Assembly: GCA_903927685.1 (NCBI GenBank)
Contig: CAIYOB010001258.1
Location: 1-19,246 of the forward strand
Reading direction: 5' to 3'
Source: an uncultured Planctomycetaceae bacterium
GTDB lineage: Bacteria > Planctomycetota > Planctomycetia > Pirellulales > Pirellulaceae
DNA: 19,246 nucleotides
Shown: positions 8,284-16,000 of the stretch, piece after piece
Position numbering within the stretch: position 1 is the first letter of the stretch
Layout: every line of letters starts with the position of its first letter
The notes under the pieces: generated by a model
Database searches by the model: none
What the model was told of the DNA's origin: nothing
What the model saw: only the letters and a program-made list of their open reading frames with translations
Made by a program: the position numbers and the translations under genes

Positions 8284-8330
8284 GGTTGATGTGCCTAGTC
8301 TTTCCTCTTTGGTGGATTCTGCCTTAAATT

Positions 8331-8546
8331 CTAATGATTCGGCGAGCAGGGACGATCGCGACGTTCCAGCCCCGCCCGCTCCAGGATCCAGACCATGGGG
8401 CACCAATTGGTAAAGGCCGACTGCAGCAGGTTCAAGCCGGCAAAAGCCGTCAACGCCAGCCACCACGGTGAATGATAGACTGCCAAGGAGACGCTCCCCA
8501 GCACCACGATCCCCGCCGCCCCCCGCAAGCCTTGTTCAACCGACAT
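8331..8546 (-). CDS. DUF2892 (YgaP transmembrane-like) small membrane protein
   Basis: This 71-residue protein matches the DUF2892 pattern: MSVEQGLRGAAGIVVLGS at the start, a first hydrophobic segment, SPWWLALTAFAGLNLLQSAF in the second, then NWCPMVWIL with the family's conserved Cys-Pro. DUF2892 forms the membrane part of the rhodanese YgaP in E. coli; stand-alone copies are common near rhodaneses, metal-resistance and sulfur genes, with no defined activity. The ATG at 8546 has AGGAG 7 nt upstream. The sulfatase follows after 47 nt. A link to the efflux block or to sulfur handling is only suggested by position. The 197 nt upstream (8547-8743), between this gene and the large FAD gene, hold no recognised feature. 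Confidence 0.88.
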   Translation of the reverse strand: MSVEQGLRGAAGIVVLGSVSLAVYHSPWWLALTAFAGLNLLQSAFTNWCPMVWILERAGLERRDRPCSPNH

Positions 8547-8743
8547 GGAGTTGCTCCTACTTTGAAAGTGTATGATCTTGTCTTGATGTTTCTTGTCGAG
8601 TCCTGCCCGGCTGGAGCATCGGAAAACCCCAACACGATCGCAGCCGAGCTACACAGCAGATCCACGACCCGCGGCGAAGGTTACAGCCGGGGGATTCCGG
8701 GGTGGACCGTACCAGTTCCTTGCCGCCGTCGCGATCTGTCAGT

Positions 8744-11700
8744 TCAGGGCTCACTTGCAGCCAACACCGCCTGGGCATGGCGGGCAAAATGGCCCCGCAA
8801 ATCCTGGGCGTATTGCCGCAGGATCTCCTCGCCGACGCCCTCCCAGTCGCCGCAGCGATACAGGGCGCGGGCGATCAGCAGCTCACGGGTGGCTGTCTGG
8901 CGACTGCGAGCCGACGTGCCCCGCTGGTCGATCGAGGTTACGGCGTAACCGGATATCTCCGGCTGCCGGAGCAACTCGGCCAGCGGCCGGGCAAACCGCG
9001 AGTCGCCGATCCACTCCGCGGCCAGGCACGCCGCTCGATGGTGACTGAACCCGGTCTTGGGCGTCAACATGGCCAGCTTGTCCAGCACCGCGGGCACCGC
9101 TTGCGCAGAACGCGTCCGGCCCAACGCGATCAGCGTGTTGTCGATGTGGCTCACGCTCCAGCCCACTCGCTCCGGGTGGTCGGAATCCTGCTTGTGGCTG
9201 TTCCAAGCGGGAACGTCGTCCCAGTCCCGGGCCTGTTCGAGTTGCTCCAACAGCGTCTCCAGACCGGTCGCGTCTCCCAACATCGCCAAGACCTTGGCAC
9301 CCGCGATCCTCGCTTCGCCGCTGGCCGTGCGATAGGCTTGCTGCAACAAGGGCAGTGCTGTGTCGCGGTGGGCTAGGATGATCGCCAGGCTGCGATCGTC
9401 GTCCAGGATGGTCCCCACCGCCGCGGCGATCCGGTCTGCGGGCAGCGGGAAGGAGTCTTCGTCGGTCAGCACGCTGGTCGGTAAGTTGCCGATCTCGACC
9501 AGGTGCTGCTGCAAGGCGCGAATCTCGATATGCCGAAGCAGCGTGCCGCTGCGGGCCGCCATCGCCGCCGCCGCACCGGCCGCGTAGCCCTGGTTCTGGA
9601 TATCAGGCTGCATCCGCACGATCGGCTGGGCGTCCCGATGCGCACTCAACCCGATCCCGGTCACCAACAGCCCTTCGTAGCCTTGCGGCAGCAGGCAGCG
9701 GTAGGGGACGTAGCTGGTATAGGTCCTCCCGTGCGGGTGCCGCAACAAGAAATACGGCTCGACAATGTAGCCATGCGTGTCGTAGCCGGTCTTGGCCTCG
9801 GCGATGGTATCGGGAAACGTCCGCTCGGCGACCTGGTCGAGTGCCGTCAGCGTGTAGTCGCCGACGATCCGCCGCCGTTCGCGCGTGTCGACCAACTGGC
9901 CCAGGTCAAACGAGTCCGCGAACCGCTCCTTGGCATAAACGAACAGGTGCCAGACATCGACCAGGTCGGTTTCGTCGGTCAAGGTGTAATCGGTGTTCGT
10001 GTAGGTCGCGCCCAGTTGCCGCGGCGGCAGGCCAGTGCCCTGCATGGCGAACTCCGACTCGTCGGTATAGACGCACGCCGCGCCGGCCGCGGCCGCGACG
10101 TCGGCATTGCCCGTGGCGTCGACGACCACGCGGGCCAAGACGACCCCGCGGCCGCGCGGCGTGACGACGACCGCGCCCAGCACCTGGTTGCCGCGCGCGG
10201 CGTCGACCAGGGCCCCGCAGCCGACGCAACCGAACCAGATGTCCGCACCGGCTTGCCGCAACTCCTGCCGCCACCACTCCATCCGCTGTTCGATGACCCA
10301 GTCCGCTCCGCCGCCGACTTCGGCCGTGAATCCGACGCGGTTGCCGGCGCAGTACTTGGAGATGGCGCCGGTGGTCCCCACGCCGCCGAGTCCGCACAGC
10401 TGCTCGACGACCAACGTCTTGGCCCCTTGCCGAGCCGCCGCGATTCCGGCCGGCGCGCCGGCGGTGCCGCCGCCGATGACCACGACGTCATAGCGGCCCA
10501 GGACGGGGACGCCGCGGGCGGCCTGCGGAATCGTGGGCAGCTGCTGGTTGGGCCGGACGCCGCCCAGCAGCTCGCGCACGTCGCCGCTTTCCGCCGACTG
10601 GGCCGCGGGCTGGCCGCGGACGCTCGGTTCCGCCGGTTCGGGCAACCGCTGGGCTTCGGCCGCCGCCGCTGCCCCCAACCGCTCGCCCAACTCGATCAAG
10701 GCCAGCGGACGGCAGAGCTGCTCCGCTTGCTCGCCCGAGACATCCGCCCGGGCGCCCAGCACAAGCAAGTGTTCAATGTCCTTCGGGCGGAACGCCGCCA
10801 ACGGCAGCGACGGCACGTCCGACCACGAGCCCGCCGCCGTCGCCTGGCCCACCAGCGGATCAGACGGAACCTGGAACAGGGCGTCCGACGTGAACTGCTG
10901 GTCCGGATGGTAGGTCCGCGTGCGAGCTTCCTGGTCCGCGGCCGCCCAGGCGGCGTCCTCGTCGCCGCCAAGCGGCAGTTCCAGCGTGTACTCGAAGATC
11001 GAATACAGGGGCGGTTCGAATGACTGACGCAGGGAGCCGACAAATGGCGGCCCGATCTCACGGCCGCGCAGTCCCGGCCCGGCTTGCAGCTGGCCGCCGA
11101 TCACCACGCGGCGGAACGTCTGCACGCCGGCCGAATAGGGGCGGAATGCCACGCCGGCCAGGCGAGCCACGACGGCCCGCTCGGTCGCGTCGATGACCGT
11201 CTTGGCCAGCACGGCCTGCCGCCCGGCGCGGTTGGCCATGACGATCCCGCACGGCCGGCCCGCGGCGTCGTGAATCACGTCCGTGGCCTGACAGTTGTAG
11301 AGGAACGCGACGTTGGCGTCGAGCAGCGCCTGGTCCAGCACGCGTTTGACGTGCAAGGGCCGCGGCCACGGCGGACGAGACGCCCAGGCCGGCGCGTCGC
11401 TGGGCGCCGGAGCGAGGATCTCGATTTCGCCGAGCAGCATCCGTTGGGCGGAGGGGGCCTTTCCGACCGCGAGTTTCAGATACCGAGCCCGGCCGGACAG
11501 TGGTGCGGTCAGGCTATAGACGGTGTCCGCCTGGTCCTTCGGCGGCTGGACGGTCCGGCCCGACTCCCAGGCCTTCGCGTCGTCGCTGGTCGAGACCGTC
11601 AGGCTGCCGACCCGATAGGCCGCCGAGCCCGAACTGTGGTAGGCCCACAGATTCACCGCCGCGATCTCGCGAGTCTGGCCGAGGTCGACAGTGATGTTCA

Positions 11701-12175
11701 CGTCCTGGTCGAACTGTACGCTTTGCCGAGTCGGATCGCGCCACACGCCGTCCGACAAGACGCTGGGCTGGTCGGTCTCCGGATGCCGAGCGGCGGCGGT
11801 CTGGTCGGCTTGGTAAGTGAACGGGATGCGGTTGGGATTGGGCAGGTTGGCCGCTCCCTCGGTGTCCGCGAACAGCTGCTTGGCCAGCGGAGCGACGGGC
11901 GTTTCACCTTCGTCGAGCCACAGCCGGAGCGTGGCGGTCATGTCGTCGCCCAGGTACGGCCGCGGCGCGGCCAGGAAGACCTTGGCTCCGGCCCGGCTGG
12001 CCGCCACCGCAGCCGAAACCGCCCCGGTGCTGCCGCCGACCACCACGACGTCCACGGAGTAGGCCACGGGAATCTGCCGGGCCGACTCGTTAACCAACAG
12101 CGGTTCCGCGCCGGCAAGGGCGGAGCCCATCCAGACAGCACATAGCCCCAATACGGCGCCGATTTGTATACGCAT
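8744..12175 (-). CDS. Exported tandem FAD-dependent oxidoreductase with discoidin-like insert and HEAT-like C-terminus
   Basis: This 1143-residue protein combines parts usually found separately. After a signal peptide (about 1-22), a first FAD-binding domain begins with VDVVVVGGSTGA (GG at 47-48). It is interrupted at about 135-255 by a discoidin (F5/8 type C-like) module, recognisable from VLSDGVWRD, NITVDLGQTREIAAVNLW and ARYLKLAV, then resumes to about 505. A second complete FAD domain starts at about 562 with YDVVVIGGGTAGAPAG (GGG 568-570) and has LCGLGGVGTTGA and a C-terminal GIGLSAHRDAQP. Residues from about 925 to the end resemble HEAT repeats (LPLLQQAY, TGLETLLEQLEQA, AVPAVLDKLAML). 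FAD_oxidored (PF12831) relatives in planctomycetes are thought to act on carbohydrates or other exported substrates. ATG at 12175 has a strong AGGAGG 6 nt upstream. The promoter probably lies in the repeat at 12220-12274. No frameshift is seen. Confidence 0.88.
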   Translation of the reverse strand: MRIQIGAVLGLCAVWMGSALAGAEPLLVNESARQIPVAYSVDVVVVGGSTGAVSAAVAASRAGAKVFLAAPRPYLGDDMTATLRLWLDEGETPVAPLAKQLFADTEGAANLPNPNRIPFTYQADQTAAARHPETDQPSVLSDGVWRDPTRQSVQFDQDVNITVDLGQTREIAAVNLWAYHSSGSAAYRVGSLTVSTSDDAKAWESGRTVQPPKDQADTVYSLTAPLSGRARYLKLAVGKAPSAQRMLLGEIEILAPAPSDAPAWASRPPWPRPLHVKRVLDQALLDANVAFLYNCQATDVIHDAAGRPCGIVMANRAGRQAVLAKTVIDATERAVVARLAGVAFRPYSAGVQTFRRVVIGGQLQAGPGLRGREIGPPFVGSLRQSFEPPLYSIFEYTLELPLGGDEDAAWAAADQEARTRTYHPDQQFTSDALFQVPSDPLVGQATAAGSWSDVPSLPLAAFRPKDIEHLLVLGARADVSGEQAEQLCRPLALIELGERLGAAAAAEAQRLPEPAEPSVRGQPAAQSAESGDVRELLGGVRPNQQLPTIPQAARGVPVLGRYDVVVIGGGTAGAPAGIAAARQGAKTLVVEQLCGLGGVGTTGAISKYCAGNRVGFTAEVGGGADWVIEQRMEWWRQELRQAGADIWFGCVGCGALVDAARGNQVLGAVVVTPRGRGVVLARVVVDATGNADVAAAAGAACVYTDESEFAMQGTGLPPRQLGATYTNTDYTLTDETDLVDVWHLFVYAKERFADSFDLGQLVDTRERRRIVGDYTLTALDQVAERTFPDTIAEAKTGYDTHGYIVEPYFLLRHPHGRTYTSYVPYRCLLPQGYEGLLVTGIGLSAHRDAQPIVRMQPDIQNQGYAAGAAAAMAARSGTLLRHIEIRALQQHLVEIGNLPTSVLTDEDSFPLPADRIAAAVGTILDDDRSLAIILAHRDTALPLLQQAYRTASGEARIAGAKVLAMLGDATGLETLLEQLEQARDWDDVPAWNSHKQDSDHPERVGWSVSHIDNTLIALGRTRSAQAVPAVLDKLAMLTPKTGFSHHRAACLAAEWIGDSRFARPLAELLRQPEISGYAVTSIDQRGTSARSRQTATRELLIARALYRCGDWEGVGEEILRQYAQDLRGHFARHAQAVLAASEP

Positions 12176-12219
12176 CGCGATCCTCCTGCGAACTTGCCGG
12201 AACCAGATTGACGGGCAGA

Positions 12220-12274
12220 GATTGCCTGTCACTGAGGTTTACATTATCGTGGGACGCGGGCACAATGGACAGCC
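12220..12274 (+). repeat. 55-bp direct repeat, copy 1
   Basis: This stretch matches 12992-13046 at 53 of 55 positions, in the same orientation; the differences are at 12226 (C, versus T at 12998) and 12254 (A, versus G at 13026). It starts with GATTGCCTGTCACTGAGG and ends with CACAATGGACAGCC. It lies 45 nt upstream of the start of the large FAD gene, which is transcribed leftward, and 24 nt past the toxin stop. With copy 2 it brackets the toxin-antitoxin module exactly. Confidence 0.95.
12243..12271 (-). promoter_or_regulatory. Candidate promoter of the FAD gene, inside repeat copy 1
   Basis: Read leftward, TGTCCA (12266-12271) and GATAAT (12243-12248) are separated by 17 nt, giving a sigma70-like layout with a good -10 (5 of 6) and a poor -35 (3 of 6). 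Transcription would start about 60 nt before the FAD start codon. The same segment read rightward also contains TTTACA-N17-CACAAT, so the element looks bidirectional. Inferred from sequence only; planctomycete promoter rules are poorly known. Confidence 0.4.
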
Positions 12275-12298
12275 GGGCTCACCGTCGCACGCCGAACC

Positions 12299-12625
12299 TC
12301 AAAGCTGCAGTAGTTCACGAAGGGCGTCCTTCACAGCGGCGAATTGTCCATCCGATAACGTTCCCAGGCGGCGAGCCAGTTTGTGGCGGTCAAAACTGGC
12401 CAGGCCCTGCACGTTGACTGCGGATACCTTGGGCAACCAGTGCGGTTTGCCAAGCGGAACCTCGCCCCGTTGTCCGCGAATCTGCGACGTGAGTGGGGCG
12501 ACGATCACCAGCGAACGAGCGTCGTCGGTTCGTGGGTGCGCGAGGATCAACACCGGTCGGCTCTTCTCGGCCAACCCCAGGTCCGCGTACCAGACTTCGC
12601 CGGGTTGAGGCTCAATAGGCACCAT
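12299..12625 (-). CDS. MazF/PemK-family toxin endoribonuclease
   Basis: The 108-residue product has the family order PGEVWYADLG, then KSRPVLILAH, LVIVAPLTSQ and a C-terminal helix, as in MazF/PemK ribonucleases that cut mRNA when freed from their antitoxin. The length is normal for the family. The RPVLIL and APLTS motifs hold the Arg and Thr/Ser expected at the active site, so it appears intact. ATG at 12625 starts 10 residues before the conserved GEVW; an in-frame ATG at 12655 would add 10 residues. It overlaps the antitoxin gene by 14 nt, which implies translational coupling, and follows it as usual. The cognate antitoxin is of the RelB/DinJ type rather than MazE or PemI. A rightward promoter in repeat copy 1 would read antisense into its 3' end. 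Confidence 0.9.
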   Translation of the reverse strand: MVPIEPQPGEVWYADLGLAEKSRPVLILAHPRTDDARSLVIVAPLTSQIRGQRGEVPLGKPHWLPKVSAVNVQGLASFDRHKLARRLGTLSDGQFAAVKDALRELLQL

Positions 12626-12839
12626 AGCTGTCTGTCCAGGCTGCCGCCTGTTCATCGGCGGTGAGCAGCGACTTAGGTTGGATGCTAACCTCGAACGGCA
12701 ACCCTTGTCGAATCTCGATTTGGGCCAACAGTATGTTCACCGCATCGCTCGGCGTGAGGCCCAACTTCTGAAGGATTTTCTCAGCCCGTTGCAGGCGGCG
12801 AGCAGGTACCTCGGCTCGCAGGATGGCAGTCTCATTCAT
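12612..12839 (-). CDS. RelB/DinJ-family antitoxin
   Basis: This 75-residue protein has the RelB/DinJ ribbon-helix-helix pattern: TAILRAEVPARRLQRAEKIL, then LGLTPSDAVNILLAQI and EIRQGLPFEVS, followed by a flexible C-terminal tail expected to wrap the toxin. The family binds its own promoter as a repressor and neutralises the toxin. ATG at 12839 matches the usual family start; a GTG at 12857 would add six residues. Neither start has a strong ribosome site. The toxin gene overlaps its 3' end by 14 nt. Upstream (12858-12991) no clear autoregulatory operator was found, although the second 55-bp repeat, with a leftward -10-like GATAAT, lies about 170 nt upstream and could drive it. Confidence 0.88.
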   Translation of the reverse strand: MNETAILRAEVPARRLQRAEKILQKLGLTPSDAVNILLAQIEIRQGLPFEVSIQPKSLLTADEQAAAWTDSYGAY

Positions 12840-12977
12840 GCTCGTTGTCTCGCGCACCGTTAGGTCTCTTCGACAGAGCTAGTTTACCACATCAGGCGAA
12901 AGACCAGGAAGTGATCGTGATAGGAAACCCATCACCATCCTCCAACGAAGTCGCCTGAGTCGAACTCGTCTGAATCG

Positions 12978-13005
12978 GATTGCTCGTCACTGATTGCTTG
13001 TCACT
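12978..13005 (+). repeat. Tandem 14-bp direct repeat overlapping repeat copy 2
   Basis: GATTGCTCGTCACT (12978-12991) is followed immediately by GATTGCTTGTCACT (12992-13005), with one difference. The second unit is the first 14 bp of the 55-bp repeat copy 2. At copy 1, the 14 bp in the same position (12206-12219) keep only the GATTG start and a few other bases. It sits just upstream of the candidate promoter of the HzsA-like gene, so it may be a duplicated operator half-site or a trace of slippage at a junction. Confidence 0.85.
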
Positions 13006-13046
13006 GAGGTTTACATTATCGTGGGGCGCGGGCACAATGGACAGCC
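12992..13046 (+). repeat. 55-bp direct repeat, copy 2
   Basis: This is the partner of 12220-12274 (53 of 55 identical, same orientation). It lies 29 nt upstream of the start codon of the HzsA-like gene, while copy 1 lies upstream of the divergent FAD gene. The 717 bp between the copies contain only the RelB/DinJ-MazF module and its flanks. Confidence 0.95.
13010..13038 (+). promoter_or_regulatory. Candidate promoter of the HzsA-like gene, inside repeat copy 2
   Basis: TTTACA (13010-13015, 5 of 6 to TTGACA) and CACAAT (13033-13038, 4 of 6 to TATAAT) are 17 nt apart, the optimal sigma70 spacing. Transcription would start near 13045, about 30 nt before the ATG, and include the strong GGAGG at 13066-13070. 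The tandem 14-bp repeat ends 5 nt before the -35, a plausible activator position. Sequence-based inference only. Confidence 0.5.
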
Positions 13047-13075
13047 CTTCCCCCCAAATCCCACCGGAGGAATCC

Positions 13076-16000
13076 ATGAGACACGTCCTGCTGACCCTCA
13101 CGGCCACGCTCGCGCTGGTCGTTCCCATCGCCGCCGGTGCGGCGGAGTCTGAACAGGCGTCCCCGTGGGCCCAGGCCATGGTCGCCGCCAGGGCGGCGTA
13201 CCTTCAGTCGCCGGAAGCCCAGCAGGCGGCCGCCGGCGAGTCGCTGTTCCGGCCGTTTGACAGCGGGCCGCTCGACGGCAAGGGCCCCGCCCAGCAGGTC
13301 GCGGTCGACGTCACGGGCCTTCAAGAACTGCGGCTGGTCGCCATCTGCGAACGCGGGCCCGCGAACTGCAATATCTGGGGCGAGCCGAAGCTGATCGCCA
13401 AGGACGGCACGGTTACCAAGCTGACCGACCTCCAGCCGGCCGGCGTCAAGGTGGGCTGGGGCCAGCTGCTGGTGAACAAGAATTGGAAAGACAACCCGCT
13501 GATCGTCGGCGACCGGCAGTTTGAGTTCGGCTTCTGGGTCCACGCCGACAGCGAGTTGACGTTTGCCGTGGGCGGCAGGTACCAGCGTTTCGAGGCATTG
13601 GTCGGCGAGGACAAAGACCGCCAGGGCGGCGTCGTCCGGTTCAAGGTGCTGTCGACGCCGTTGCCGCTGCCGGCATCCTGGGCCAAGGTCGCAAGCGACT
13701 GGCCATTGCAGTCCGGCTGGCTGCAAGCGGACGTCCGGGCCGACGGCCTGGGCGCGTGGTTCGCCCCTCGCGAGACGGGAGCCCTGGAACAGGAGATCGT
13801 GGGCCTGGCGCTCCGCGACGCCGCCGCCGACTCGCCCCTGCGTGCCGAACTCGACTCGCTCGTCGCCGCCCAAGCCGGCGCCGGCGATCCCCGCTGGCTC
13901 GATCTATACGCCCGCGTCTGCCGTGCTCGCGATTGCGTCGCGACGCTCGCGACGGTCGAAGACCCCTCAGCCAAGGCCGCTTTGGAAAGCGAACTGGCGG
14001 GCCTGCTCACCGCCAAGGTGCCGGTCGACGACCCGCGCTGGGACGACTTGCGAGTCCGCGCCGTCCAGGCGGGGGAACTCGATCATCAATACGCCGCGCT
14101 GCAATACGACATCCAGCAACGGGCGGTCCTGAGTACCGCCACGGGCGAACGCGTCTGGAACGGGACCACGTACGTCCCCACCGAGCGTTCGACCGGCGAA
14201 GAGATCGCCAAGCAGGTGTTCTGCCGCGAAGCCCTGGTGCTGGAAACCGATCGCGATCCGGCCGACATCGTGCTCCGGCGGACCGCGGCCTTGCTGCACG
14301 ACCTGAAGCAGTTCGCCGGGCTCGAGCTGGCCACGTTCGACGCTCCGCTGACCAAGCTCCAACAAGCGGTTGCCGCGACGCCCGTGACGGACGCCGCCGC
14401 CCGCCGCGCATTGCACCATGAGCTGTGCCGACTCCGCCGCCAGATCGCGTTTGCCAACCCGCTGCTGGACTTCCAGGATGTCGTGTTCATCAAGCGGCAT
14501 CGCGCCTTCTACCAGCACATGTGCGACCAGTTCTACGGCCTCGTCCAGAATCCCGGCGGCGGACTGTACGTCCTTCGGGACGCGTTCGGCCCGCAACCTC
14601 AAGTCCGCGACGTGCTGGCCGACTCGGTCTGCGAAACGGGCCGACTACAAGGCCAGAAGCTGAGTGGCGGCAGCGGACGCCGCGCCAACTTGCAGTACGA
14701 CGGCCAGCAGGCCATCAGCGGCGAGGATGTCGAGGGCGGTTCATTCCTATCGCCGGCGCTGTCGCCCGACGGCGGGAAGATCGCGTTCGCCTATGTCGAG
14801 CGGCAGGGCGGGACGGAGCAGATCTTCCACGAGGATCCGACGCGCGGACACTGGGACACGCAGCGGTGTTACCACCTGTTCTCGGTCAACCTGGACGGCT
14901 CGGAACTGCAGCAGTTGACCGACGGCACCTGGAATGATTTCGATCCCTGCTGGCTGCCCACCGGCCGGTTGGCGTTCATCAGCGAGCGGCGCGGCGGCTA
15001 TCTGCGGTGCGGCCGCGCCTGCCCGCTGTACAACTTGTACGACATGAATCCCGACGGCAGCGGCATCAATTGTCTGAGCTTCCACGACAGCAACGAATGG
15101 CACCCCAGCGTGTCGCACGACGGCCGGATCGTCTGGACGCGGTGGGACTATGTCGACCGTCACGGCTGCATCGCCCACATGCCCTGGATCACGACCCTGG
15201 ACGGCCGCGATCCGCGGCCGCTGCACGGCAATTACGCCCCGCGCCAAGCTCGCCCCGACATGGAGTTGTACGTGCGGCCGATCCCCGGCTCGGCGAAATA
15301 CGTGGGCTTGGCCGCGCCGCACCACGGCCAGGCGTATGGCTCGCTGATCATCATCAATCCCCAAGTTGCCGACGACGACGGCATGGGTCCCGTCCGCCGC
15401 CTGACCCCCGAAGTCGGATTCCCGGAGAGCCAAGGCGGCCGGCAGGCGTACAGCACGCCCTGGCCGCTGGGCGAGAACTACCACCTGTGCGTCTATGACG
15501 CCGCGATGAGCGGCGCGCCGTTGCGGCGGCCCGGCGAAAACTACGGTCTGTACCTGGTCGACGCGTTCGGCAACAAGGAACTGCTGTACCGCGATCCGGA
15601 CATCAGCTGCATGAACCCGATCCCGTTGCGGTCCCAGCCGCTGCCCGCCGTGCCCGCGACCACGCTGGCCGAGGCCCAGCGGCGCCAGCCTGTCACCATC
15701 GGGGACGAAGGCGCCGCGACGATGGCAGTGGTCAACGTCTACGATCATCAGAAGGGCTGGCCTGAGGGCACCAAGATCCACGCTTTGCGGATCATGCAGT
15801 TGCTGCCCTGTGCCGTCCCCAGCGGCGGCCTGCGGCCGCACGAGACGGGCAAACGCATCGCCGAGGCCGGGGATTCGATCGTGCCCGCCCGCTGGGTGCT
15901 GGGCACCGTGCCGGTCGAGGCCGACGGCAGCGCCCACTTCAAGGTCCCCGCCTATCGCGAGTTGTTCTTCCAGGCTCTGGACGAGCGCGGGATGGCGATT

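Noticed and set aside
8284..8466. Extended sulfatase start overlapping the DUF2892 gene
   Set aside because: The extension would precede a clear signal peptide and overlaps a well-supported gene on the same strand.
9503..12145. Long plus-strand open frames opposite the FAD gene
   Set aside because: They show no recognisable domain, have Arg/Gly/Ala-rich composition, and mirror a well-supported coding frame on the other strand.
12879..12932. 17-codon minus-strand mini-ORF with GGAGG upstream of its ATG, ahead of the antitoxin
   Set aside because: The ribosome site is good, but the peptide shows no attenuation pattern or conservation that can be judged here; it may be chance.
12220..13046. 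Insertion sequence or composite transposon around the toxin-antitoxin genes
   Set aside because: The repeats are direct, not inverted, no transposase is present, and 55 bp is longer than usual target-site duplications.
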